Below are positions 10,361-20,371 of a DNA stretch of 64,000 nt, piece by piece. The position numbers and the translations under genes were made by a program. The notes beneath the pieces were generated by a model, which made no database searches, was not told the origin of the DNA, and saw nothing but the letters and a program-made list of their open reading frames with translations. Source of the stretch: Agaricus subrufescens. Lineage: Eukaryota > Basidiomycota > Agaricomycetes > Agaricales > Agaricaceae. Within the stretch, counting starts at the first letter, position 1. The number at the start of each line of letters is the position of its first letter. Location of the stretch: contig CM057060.1 of assembly GCA_029945375.1 (NCBI GenBank), positions 806,001 through 870,000 on the forward strand, in the 5' to 3' direction.

Positions 10361-12499
10361 ATGACTTCTCCTGTTGATGTCGAAGAATATATGAAGCAAC
10401 GCAATGCGTTGATTCAAGACGATAGAAAGCTACGACGGGAATACAATACTGCTGGACCTCGTTCTTCTTTGGAGGTCAAAGCAGACGAGATTGTACGCGA
10501 GATACGAGCGAGGGAAGCTGCGTCGATTTGGACAGAGGATCACCTCGATGTACCGCATCCATTCCCTGGAATGGAATTTCTCACTGGTAAGTGTTTGGTA
10601 AATGATCGATCTAGACTTGGGCTTAAGTGGTTCGGGCAGGGAAGAAAATCATCGAAAAAACTCAAATCTTTAAAGTGTTAACCAAGGTAGGTTTGTCGTG
10701 GGTCGTGAAATATCCATTAACGCGATTATATACAGATGCCCAAGGGCGCCCTGCTTCATGCTCATTTTGATGCTACCGTTGACGTGAAGTTCCTCTTGGA
10801 ACTCGCATTAAAAGAGCCCGCGATGCATATCCGCGTACCATCATCATTAACGGCTCAGAATTTTGGCTCCATATTGCCGGAATTTTCTGCCTTACCTCCT
10901 GAACTCTATAACCTTCAAGGACCTACTTTGACTTCAGAAACTTATACCCCAAACACTTGGGTCAATATTTTCAAAGCTCGAGAGATGTTCGCGTTTGGTG
11001 GTCCTCAGGGCTTTGATCAGTGGGTTGTTGACGCGATGATGATCCGTCCAGCCGAGGCCTATGGCACTCATAATACGATCACCAAGGTATCTTCCTTTTC
11101 TGCGGCACATTTCGTCTTTTGAACAACATGGCCCGTAGATCTGGCAGAAATTTACGTCGACATTCAGGGTTTCAACCGTAGGTCAATTTTTTGCGATTCG
11201 TTTGGTTTTAGTTTAGGCCATCTTCACAGGGATTGATCCGGTTCATGCCAATCTTCAGGCAATACGTTCGCGCATTTATCTTGACCTCGATAAATGATGG
11301 AATTATGTATGTGGAACCGAGAATCAATTTTCTCTACAAGTAAGCTTTTGAGTTGGTGATGCTTGTCATTGTACTCATGTCGTAGAACCATGACTGGTGC
11401 AGATGGAAAAGACAGTGTGACACATAGAGAGATGCTGCAAGTATTCGATGAGGTTGTCCAAGAGGTTAAGAACGAGTTAAAGCAGCAAGGTCAGGAAAAC
11501 AAGTTTATTGGCGCTCGGGTTGGTCATTTACGATTTGCGCTCGGAAGGCTGCTCACTCGTTTGCAGATCATTTACTCGACCATCAAATTTATTACCCCGG
11601 AAGAATTAGAATGGTACACAGAAGACTGTATTGCTCTGAAAAAAGAATTTCCTCATTTGATAGCTGGTACGTTCTTACCGTGTTTTGGGAGCCAGGTTTT
11701 GAGACTATGCAAGGTTTCGATCTCGTTGGATATGAGAACGACCTGCAGCCGATCATTTATTATCTCCAAATGCTTCTCAAGTTTAGAGAGCGGCAGGCCG
11801 AGGAGGGTGTCGAGATTCCGTTCTATCTCCATGCTGGCGAAACCTTTGGCGACGGCACCACGGCCGATGACAACCTATATGATGCGATATTATTGGGCAC
11901 CAAACGAATCGGCCATGGGTTAGAAGATTTTGACGCCCCGCCTTGCCTTGGAGAGCTGACATGAAACCAGGTTTTCGATAGTGAAGCACCCGAGACTAAT
12001 GGACATCTGCAGGGAACGTGGTATTGCTCTTGAGGTGTGCCCTATTTCGTGAGTGGTGTTGGTTTGTCTGTGTGTTGGTCTTGTGCTGATTATTTGCCGG
12101 CAGAAATGAGGTTTTGGTATGTGAATTTGACACTTGAAGGTCCATTCCATAGTAACTGTCTTCCGAAGCGTTTAACGTCTTCGATGCCCATGCATCCCTT
12201 GCCTATCATGCTGAATCACGGAGTGCCCGTTGCCCTTTCGTCAGACGACCCGTCCGTGTTTGGGAACATGGGCCTGACGTATGATTTCTTCCAGGTGGGT
12301 CGCGAGAGATATTTGTGAAACGAGAGAGCCTGACGGCGATTAGGTCCTGGTGTCGAGCGAAATCACGGGGCTGAGCACGCTGGGGGCGCTGGCGCGAGAC
12401 AGCATCGAGTTCTCGGCGATGGAGGCCGGGCAGAAGGAGCAGGCGCGGGCGATGTGGGAGGCGGAGTGGAAGGGATTTCTGGAGGGCATAGTAGGGTGA
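10361..12499 (+). CDS. Adenosine deaminase, ADGF/ADA2 (CECR1) family
   Basis: Zinc hydrolase converting adenosine to inosine. Twelve exons: 10361-10586, 10640-10686, 10736-11086, 11139-11177, 11230-11339, 11386-11518, 11567-11666, 11714-11918, 11971-12048, 12104-12116, 12169-12294, 12344-12499. All phases agree, giving 527 residues. MPKGALLHAHFDA carries the paired zinc histidines. YVEPRINFLYK, LHAGETFG (catalytic His/Glu region), RIGHG and ALSSDDPSVFGNMG (metal aspartate) complete the active site. The N-terminus MTSPVDVEEYMKQRNAL is charged and has no signal peptide, although ADGF proteins are typically secreted. Exon 10 is only 13 bases and codes NEVL just before the active-site aspartates. 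The stop sits immediately after GIVG; an extra 3' exon cannot be excluded. Confidence 0.93.
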
Positions 12500-12761
12500 G
12501 AAAGTGTACATATGTTTGGTATATACGACATGACGGGCGCGGGCTGCTCCCTGCCAGCAAGCCAGTGCAGCCGCAGAAGCCCAGGTACGTCTCTCCGCCG
12601 TCGTGTGCCCCCCCGCCATCCTCGCATCCCCCTCACACCCCCCGCCATGTCCGTCAGAACTCTTCTCATCCACAAACCTCAACCCCACCCCATATCTGGT
12701 CCCAAATCCCAATCCCAAATCCCAATCCCAGACCCGTTCCTAAACCTCTGAGTGTAAACTG
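12500..12761. promoter_or_regulatory. Upstream region of KH-domain gene
   Basis: The 262 bases between the deaminase stop and the next start end in a C-rich, AAATCCCAATCCCA-type direct repeat at about 12703-12732. This CT/CA-rich sequence is typical of fungal core promoters around the transcription start. Confidence 0.4.
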
Positions 12762-14141
12762 ATGCCAGACGCTGACACAAACCGCAAGAGGTCCCGTTCT
12801 CCCTCCGACAGCGACCAAAAGCAATACAAGCGCGCCAACACGGGCGCCGCGCCCTCGGATGCCGCTCCAACCAACAGCTCGAGCTCTGCCGAACGCAACA
12901 TGATATCTGACGTTGCTGCAAAAGGCTTTCCTGGAGGCGACGACAACGGTGCTTCCTCGCCGGGCTCAAATCCCTCTGACAAACAAAAGGACGACGGTAT
13001 CAAATCCGAACCCGACTCTGGCGATGCCAAGGCTATATCCTCTCCTGCTGAAGCTTCCGCGACCGCGTCTGCCGTTCCTCCTTCCGCCAACATTCATATG
13101 CGCTGTCTCATTGTCACCCAGGATGCATCTATCATCATTGGCAAGGGTGGTTCTCATGTCAATGAGATTAGGGAAAAGAGCGGCGCGCGGGTGATGGTTT
13201 CTGAGAGTATTCCCGGAAATCCGGAGCGTATTTTAAATGTCAGCGGGCCGTTGGATGCAGTGTCCAAAGTAAGTCATTGAACTGTGTGTTCTCTCTGGTG
13301 CTCATCTTTTCCAGGCCTTCGGTCTCATCGTGCGGAGAATCAACGACGAACCTTTCGACGTGCCCTCTGTACCCGGTAGTCGTGCCGTAACTATCAAATT
13401 TATGATTCCCAATTCTCGAATGGGCTCCGTTATTGGCAAGGGAGGTTCCAAGATCAAAGAGATTCAAGATGCTAGCGGTGCAAAATTAAATGCGAGCGAA
13501 GGAATGCTACCGGGCTCAACGGAGGTGAAATTTACTTTTTGGTTGCTTTTTCTCATACTAATACCATGACAGCGTGTCCTCAGCGTGGCGGGTGTCGCAG
13601 ACGCTATTCACATTGCGACATATTATATTGGAACTATCCTAATCGAGGCACAAGAGCGTATGCCATCAGCTTCTCATTCCACCTATCGCCCTGGTAGTCA
13701 ATCGCGTCGACCCAACCAAAGCGGTTCTTCTTATGTCCCTGGTTACTCCCATCATGCTCCTTATGGACCTCCGCACAATCCTCCCCAACAACTTCAAACA
13801 CAGCAAATCTATATTCCGAATGACCTCGTTGGTTGCATCATTGGAAAAGGGGGCAGCAAGATCAATGAAATCAGACATATGAGCGCCAGTCAGATCAAAA
13901 TAATGGAACCGGGTGCAACTGGAGTTGGACCTAATGGGGCGCCAGGGGGTAGCGAAGGAGAACGTTTAGTGGTCATCACAGGGCAGCCCGCCAACATACA
14001 GATGGCAGTGCAGCTCTTGTATCATGTAGGTAACAGTCAGTACAATTGTAATGCCATGCTCTTACGAACGGTTTTTAGCGGTTGGAACAGGAGAAGCAGA
14101 AGCAGCTTCGCGCTCAACAGGGGGGATCGGGTTCGAGCTGA
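12762..14141 (+). CDS. Three-KH-domain RNA-binding protein (PCBP/Rnc1/Pbp2-like)
   Basis: Predicted single-strand RNA binding protein acting in mRNA stability or translation. Exons 12762-13268, 13315-13524, 13573-14025 and 14079-14141 give 410 residues. A disordered, acidic and Ser-rich N-terminus of about 105 residues precedes three KH domains, each with its GXXG loop: IIGKGGSHVNEI, VIGKGGSKIKEIQ and IIGKGGSKINEI. Between KH2 and KH3 lies a Tyr/Pro/Gln/His-rich linker (YVPGYSHHAPYGPPHNPPQQ). The protein ends LRAQQGGSGSS. The KH1-KH2 tandem plus distant KH3 is the layout of poly(C)-binding proteins, S. pombe Rnc1 and yeast Hek2/Pbp2. Which of these it replaces cannot be decided from the sequence. 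Confidence 0.92.
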
Positions 14142-14559
14142 AAGAATTAATCTTGGCGACTTAAATTTGCATGCTCAAAAGTAGAGAGACATGGGTTCGT
14201 TGTTATTCTCCCCTGTCGCAGCGCTAATCCCACCTTGAGCATGTAGCACCCCAGGGACCATGGCTCGTTGTGTATTGATAGTAGTATCCGTCTGTGTTCG
14301 TTTTCTTGTTACTTTGTCCGCAGTTCCTCCCTCTATTGGGACGTCTGCTTAGTGGTGTTTAACTCAATTTCGGTTGCTGTATAGTTGAACTATCCAGGAT
14401 ATACCTAGTACAGAAGAGCTACAGTATTTGCCAATTGAACCTACTCTCGAAATCTCAAGATCTCGAGTTTGATGTGCTTACGTAACTGAGATTTTTCGCG
14501 GTCAAAGTGCAGTCCTATATTTTCATACCAACTTCCACTAACGCCTTGCTAAAGTAAAC
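14142..14559. other. Intergenic region between KH gene and BRX1
   Basis: About 418 bases hold the 3' UTR of the KH gene and the BRX1 promoter. An imperfect inverted stretch AATCTCAAGATCTCGAGTTTGA lies near 14450-14472. No coding signal is seen. Confidence 0.3.
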
Positions 14560-15683
14560 ATGGCGTCAATACTAAAGGCTCAAAAGGCTAATGCCGCGAA
14601 CTCGAAAGGGAAACGAAAGGCCGACGATATGGACGTGGATCAACCAGCTCCTAAAAGGTTGAAGAACAAGCAGAGAGTCTTGTTGCTGTCGTCGAGAGGT
14701 ATCACACATCGAATGAGGCACCTTATGAATGATTTGGAGGTTCTGCTACCGCATGTCAAGAGGGGTACGTTGATATGTTTTATTTACGAAACGGGATGTT
14801 CCTTATCTCTCGGAGTATTCAGACTCGAAACTCGATTCAAAAAATCATCTGCATCTGCTACCGGAACTTGCGGACCTCAACAATTGCAACAATACGTTAT
14901 ATTTTGAAGCGAGACGACATGAAGATTTGTACTTGTGGGCGGCAAAAACGCCGAACGGACCGAGTGTGAAAATGCATGTCCAAAATGTGCATACAATGGA
15001 TGAATTGAAGATGACGGGTAATTGTTTGAAAGGGAGTCGAGGGCTAGTCAGTTTTGATAGTGCGTTTGACGACACTGAATGGGGACGTTTGGTGAAGGAG
15101 CTTTTCACACAAGTAAGTCACATTTTAACGCCTGGTAAAGAGTTTCCCCATCTAATAACAATGACATTGTTGTATTTGGTAGATCTTTGGTGTACCCGCT
15201 ACAGCCAGAAAAGCAAAGCCTTTTGTCGACCATATACTCACGTTTTCCCTGCTTGACTCCAAGATATGGTTTCGGAACTTTCAGGTCCGTATCTTTATTG
15301 TTATTCCAGATAACGTGTTTTGATACCCTGGGCGCTATCACAGATAATTGAGAAGGATCCACTACAACCCAGTGGTCCACCACAAATGTCCCTAGTGGAG
15401 ATTGGACCGCGGTTTGTTTTGACACCTATTCGGATCTTCGAAGGCGCATTTCATGGCGCGACTGTTTATTCTAACCCTGGTTGGTGATCTTCTCTTCTAA
15501 ATTATGACAGAGGCTCAAAGATGACCAGAATTCATTTCCCCGGCGGCCGTTCGCTCGCTCCAACGGCGGGAAAAGGGGAGCAAGTATAATAACCGGAAGG
15601 ATGCGCAGGCGGACCAGGAGAAACGAAAAGACATGCGCCGGCTGGCAGAGGATGAGCTTGCGGTTGCAAATGTATTTGCTTGA
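14560..15683 (+). CDS. BRX1: Ribosome biogenesis protein BRX1 (Brix domain)
   Basis: Nucleolar Brix-domain protein needed for maturation of the 60S subunit. Exons 14560-14764, 14823-15112, 15183-15284, 15344-15479 and 15529-15683 give 295 residues. A Lys-rich N-terminus (KGKRKADDMDVDQPAPKR) acts as a likely nuclear signal. The Brix fold follows: RVLLLSSRGITHRMRHLMND, then LYLWAAKTPNGPSVKMHVQN, and MSLVEIGPRFVLTPIRIFEG. The last is the hallmark segment of the sigma70-like motif. The C-terminus is a basic coiled segment (RKDAQADQEKRKDMRRLAED). One intron starts with the rarer GTCCGT donor and another with GTTGGT. Confidence 0.96.
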
Positions 15684-15924
15684 CGAGGAAAGAACAATGG
15701 ACGACAAGAGGATATCCAAAAATAGAATTAACACATCTTCCTTTTTTGGGCGCTGCTCAGATCTGAGCGTCGATCCACAACAGTTCTGTCCCTTAAACAC
15801 TCGGTTGTGGCACGGGTTCCCCCCTTTTGTAGTCATTGCTGTCTCCTTGTTCTTTCCTTCATTACTTCTCTACTATATAATCTGTCGTTCGCGTGCCGTT
15901 CGCCCTATCCCCAATCCCCTCCCC
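15684..15924 (+). promoter_or_regulatory. Promoter of arrestin gene with TATA-like element
   Basis: A TATATAA sequence at 15874-15880 lies 45 bases upstream of the start codon and is followed by CT-rich sequence. This is a usual fungal TATA plus pyrimidine-tract arrangement. The region also holds the BRX1 3' end. Confidence 0.4.
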
Positions 15925-17732
15925 ATGTCTGTTTCCCTCTCCATCCACCCTTCCACTGACCGGCTCCACATGTATGGTGAGCCTAACGCAGCGTACGTCC
16001 TCACTGTCTCGGTCTTGTCGCGTACTCATAGGGTATCTAGTTCCGCTTACTCACTTTCCGGCCATGTTTCTATTTCTATTTCACCTTCCTCTTCCTTTCT
16101 CAACCGCAGGCGGACCGCTCGCTATTTGTTGAAATCCCTCTCACTGACCTTCGACGGTCAAACTGAAATTTTCACCCCCATCATTGGTTATTCCGCTGTT
16201 CGACTGTGTTCGGCAACACGCGAACTTATAGCTTCGGAAGATCCACTCGAACTGACAAATGAAGGCCAAGAAGATTCTGAAGGGATATGTACGTCCTACT
16301 AGTGTCATCAATGTGTCATTCATGATTTAGTTTCACTGTCCCCTAGGCGTTTGGAACATCATTTTTGATATAACTCTTCCTGGGTGGTTGCCAGCCACGT
16401 CAAGCCTCGGTGATGAACATCTCGGCGTCACTTATGGACTGTACGCCACTGCAAAGCTTCTTGATTTGGATGGTACCAGGAACAAACCGTGGAGTCTTAC
16501 TACTCTTTGCGTGCCATTCTTGTCGAGGACAAAAACGGTTTATGCGCGGAGAGCAATTGAGATAGAACGATTTGTTGCTCCGCCACCCCGTGGTGATTGT
16601 GCTGTTGGCGCTATCCACTATCAAGTGTCCAATTTGAGTATTTCAGGGGAGGATGCTACTGATGGACAGAAAAAGATTCCTTCGGGCGTTCTTGAAAAGG
16701 TTCAAGTGGTGTTGTCTGTGCCGGAATATATTGATATGTGTCAAACTGGAATGGAGGTGGCGCTAAAGATGAAGGTAGACGAATTGGAACAAGAGGAGCG
16801 CGAACGCCTTCGATTATTGAAAGTCTCTCTTGTCCCTAGCCAGGTGGAGATGTGCCGGTAAGTAGGGGTAAAATTGCGTTTGATTGGGGACTTATGTTTA
16901 ATGTAGGGTGCGACCATCGAGGAATTATGTGAATAGAAGTCCGCTTCCGCCACAGTCGCAGCAGCCTCCTAACACGCTTCTCTTGAATTCTTCTTCGATT
17001 GGCGCGGTTTACGAGGCCAATATTCTCCCACTGCCTGATCGCACCGATTCGGTGTCTAGGACGTTCTCTCTCTTGTCATCACGCAAGGATGGTCGGTTCA
17101 AGCCTAGCGACGAACAATCACGCGTTTCAGCAGATGATACTACTGTTTGGACGGGTATGGGGATGACTGTCCCTCTGAACAGACCGTCTAGGGTTCGCAA
17201 TGATTGGGACATCCCTAAAGTCATTCGGCCTTCTGGCTCAAGTCCTCTGTTTGTAGTGCAACACGAAATGGCCGTTTCGATCACTTGCGCTTACGCATTT
17301 CCGGACTCGGATGAAATCGTTGAGGGAGATCTAAACTTTACTATTCCTCTGTCTTTCGGGAAATTCGCTCCGCCACCACCTCAGCCACCACTCCCTTCAT
17401 CTGTATCTCGTACAAACTTTGTGCGAAATGCTACTGCCCCTAGTCTGCCTATCGTTGAACCCTACGCACCGACACTGCCAGTCTACTCCCAGTTGTATCA
17501 CTCGAATGGAGAAGAGAAGGTCGATTATTCTGTGCCATTACCCCTATATTCACCCCCATGTGCCGAGGATCAAGTTGAGGGTGCGGGACACTACTCTGCT
17601 CGAATGTCAGCATTGGAAGAAAACAGTGCCGGCATGAAAGGTTTGGATGCTTCTCGACCTATTGACATGGATGATTTGGAGGCGCCAGGAGACGAAGAAA
17701 CGACGCCACTGCTAGAAGCACGCGCCACGTAG
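15925..17732 (+). CDS. Alpha-arrestin (arrestin-like N/C domain protein)
   Basis: Predicted adaptor that brings a ubiquitin ligase to membrane cargo such as transporters. Exons 15925-16288, 16347-16857 and 16907-17732 give 566 residues. It begins MSVSLSIHPSTDRLHMYGEP, continuing with an immunoglobulin-like beta-rich arrestin N fold and IIFDITLPGWLP. The C fold includes VFLVQ-type strands such as LFVVQHEMAVSITCAYAF. The tail contains LPVYSQLYHSNGE followed by VPLPLY, a strongly conserved basidiomycete segment, with Pro/Tyr combinations that may bind WW domains. The acidic end is DDLEAPGDEETTPLLE. No start other than 15925 gives the arrestin frame. Confidence 0.85.
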
Positions 17733-18132
17733 CTGGGCTACTTGGTTGATCATATAACCCACGCACTCTTTTGGTTTCTGCTTGTCGATCACGTTCGTTC
17801 ACCTAGAACTCTCTATCACGTCTTGGTTTCTGGTCGGTTTTTTTTTAGGCATTTTTCATCATAGTAATTGTACATTCTAGATAATTTTGTCGTTGCTTTC
17901 AATGTTTGTTATTCTCCTTACATTTTACATTTGTAGCAGTATACTTTTTGCACTTTCCGTCATTTTTTTAATCAAACATGTCGATTTTTTTTTTTCTCCG
18001 CATAAAATCAACAGCCGAGAATAAACGCGACAAAAGAGGGCGCGTCGCGTGGAGTAAGGATTAGAGTCACGTGGTTCGCGTCACACAACTCACGTTCGTA
18101 ACTTAAGCTTTGTTATCTGCGTTTCTCTCCGC
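17733..18132. other. Intergenic region between arrestin gene and Csm1-like gene
   Basis: 400 bases, T-rich in the first half (T runs at about 17839-17847 and 17986-17996), fitting a 3' UTR. It then becomes the promoter of the next gene, including GGTTCGCGTCACACAA near 18073. No coding signal is seen. Confidence 0.3.
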
Positions 18133-20074
18133 ATGTCCGACGACGATTCCGTCGAGTTTGGTATGTTTTTCTTGTCTTTCGTTCGTAAGTTCTGAACGTT
18201 ATCTCTACACTACTTTTAGGTGGCTATGGCCCTACAACACCGGAAATCTCGAAGCTAAAGCTAAAGGCGAAGCCTAGGAGCCGACAACTAGCGGGGAGGC
18301 AAAACAAGACAAAGACAGTGACTAGTGATCGGGAAGCTGGACCGTCTAAACAACCTGCTGTCAGAAATTCTGGAGTCAAGCATTCGAAACGGAAAAAGGA
18401 GGGAGAGGAAGAGGTAGTAGAGCATAAGAGTAGGTTTTTGAAACGGAAAAAGGAAGAAGTGGTGGCAGAGCCTAGTGAAGACGAACATGAAACTGCTGAG
18501 GGTGGTGATGAACAAGAAGTGAGAGAGCATAAAGGAAGGACTTTTGTTGAAGATGGGGTTGTAGAGTCGAGTGATGAGGATGAAGGACGAAGTGTAGTCG
18601 AGAAAATGGTGAACGGCAAGTCTAAATCTCAGGCCGCTGCTATTGCCACTGGACGAACGTCGACAAAACCACGGAAACCGGCTCAGCCTAGATCGTTGAA
18701 GAAGACCCAGGAAATTAAAGGTAGTGATGAGGAAGAGAACGAAGAAGCAGATGTCATCGATATAGATGCACCTCCGTTACCACCAGCCAGGAATACGAAG
18801 TCAGGCAGAGTGAATGGGGTCAGTGAGAAGAAGGGTAAGAAGAAAATGGAGAGTTCTGGTGAATTAGACGAGCTATTGAGTGGTCAAGATGGTGTTGTGG
18901 CTTTGATTGACAAAATTGGGGCGCCGGGTTCGGTGAATGCAAATACGACTGCGAGAGATGCAGAAGTCGCCAGGCTTAAAGAAAAGATTAGTCGAGTGAG
19001 CGGTTTAAATTTCGCTTGTTTCGTTAAACTTACCAGGAGGGTTAGCTGGAGGAAGCAAATAAGACTTTAACGGGCCAACTTGAGGAAGCTCTCAGAATCC
19101 GGCATACTGAGGCAGAAGCACTTTTGCACGGGTTGCAAGAACAATACGAGGCGAAGATACGCGGTACGACAATATTCCATGCACGAAGCGATGAGTCTGA
19201 CGTCTTGTGTAGCCGCAGAAGAAGTAAATAAGGCCTTAACTGAACAGTTGACGGCGAAACAACCATTAGCAGGGTCAGGCAAATCCTCGATTCTGCATCT
19301 CATTACACGCCAGGATGCAGAAGAAGAAAGGCAGGGCCTTGAACAAGAAAATGCCAGATTAAAAAGCCGACTTGAGAATGTCCAGAAAGAATCGGCTGAC
19401 AAGGACCAAGTTGTCAACGAACTGAAGGAATCAGGTAGGGTAATTCACCCTCGGACTGCGGCCGAGTTTTCATTATGTTCTCTTTTTCCACAGAGAAGCA
19501 ATTAAGAATGGAATTAAAAGCCGAAATTGAGCGAGCTGCAACCTTGTCAAAACAAGCGCCGCGACAGCCTCAACACACACCTCGGTCTGGCAATTTGGCA
19601 GAAGATCCAAAGCATGCGGAATGCATTAAATTATACGAGGATCTTACTAACATTATCGTCTTAAACGTCCGATCGCAACCTTCACCTGATCCTATGAGAA
19701 AGGAGGAATGGTTTTTCAACTGTTATTATACCCACGCTAACGAATCCGATTCTGTAAACCCGACAACACAAAGTAAGTTATCTATTCTTTCGCTTTTCCG
19801 ATCATTTCTAATGTCTCTCATAGGCCTTAGTTTTATGCTTCGCTCCTACGAAAACGAAACCGATGGTAAACTATCTGATTGGGTCCAATATACCCCGACA
19901 TCACTCGAGACACTACCACCGGCATTCATCGAAAAGTTGACGTTCTTAAGTGCTGCATTCCAGTTTGAGAGAAACCAGATGGCATTGTTTCTACGGTCAC
20001 TTTATACAAATCTCGATGAGGTCGTGAAGGATGATGATAATGATGATGATGATGATGAAATGGTCCCGGATTAA
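18133..20074 (+). CDS. Csm1/Pcs1-like monopolin-type chromosome segregation protein
   Basis: Predicted kinetochore clamp protein that orients sister chromatids or prevents merotelic attachment. The first exon 18133-18160 (MSDDDSVEF) joins at 18220. Further introns lie near 18994-19047, 19161-19214, 19435-19493 and 19773-19823. The N-terminal half is highly charged and disordered, with many Lys/Glu/Asp/Ser runs. A coiled coil follows (LEEANKTLTGQLEEALRIRH... and LEQENARLKSRLENVQKESA). The C-terminal globular domain has IKLYEDLTNIIVLNVRSQ, EEWFFNCYYTH and LSFMLRSYENETDG, matching the Csm1/Pcs1 fold. The tail is an Asp/Asn run coded by GAT repeats at 20033-20055. Exon joins in the coiled coil are less certain than those at the ends. 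Confidence 0.82.
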
Positions 20075-20371
20075 CGCTCTTAATCTTTCCCATTTTTCTT
20101 CTCTTTTGTTTTTGTTTTTGTTTTTTCCTGATTTTAACGTCAATATCTGGTGTACAGTGCAATTTTGAGTGTTCTTGGCATCCTTATTTCGTCCCTAGTA
20201 CAATTATTAGTTCGTACCGATTCAGTACTTGGTGTGTATTTATCGTATCGTTACCCCGTCATCTATGAAATATCATCTATTCCCTATTCTAAGTGAACTC
20301 TATATGGAAACCCTCTAAATACTTGGGCTATATGGAAGGGTATATATCCGAATGACTCTGACTCTCTATTA
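20075..20371. other. Convergent 3' regions of Csm1-like and asparaginase genes
   Basis: About 297 bases between two stop codons. A T-rich TTTTGTTTTTGTTTTTG tract at 20104-20122 fits a 3' UTR element. Nothing coding is seen. Confidence 0.35.

Noticed and set aside
19276..19316. Possible extra 40-base intron in the Csm1-like gene (GTCAGG...CGCCAG)
   Set aside because: The frame is open without it and the sequence is shorter than the other introns in the window. It remains an undecided option.
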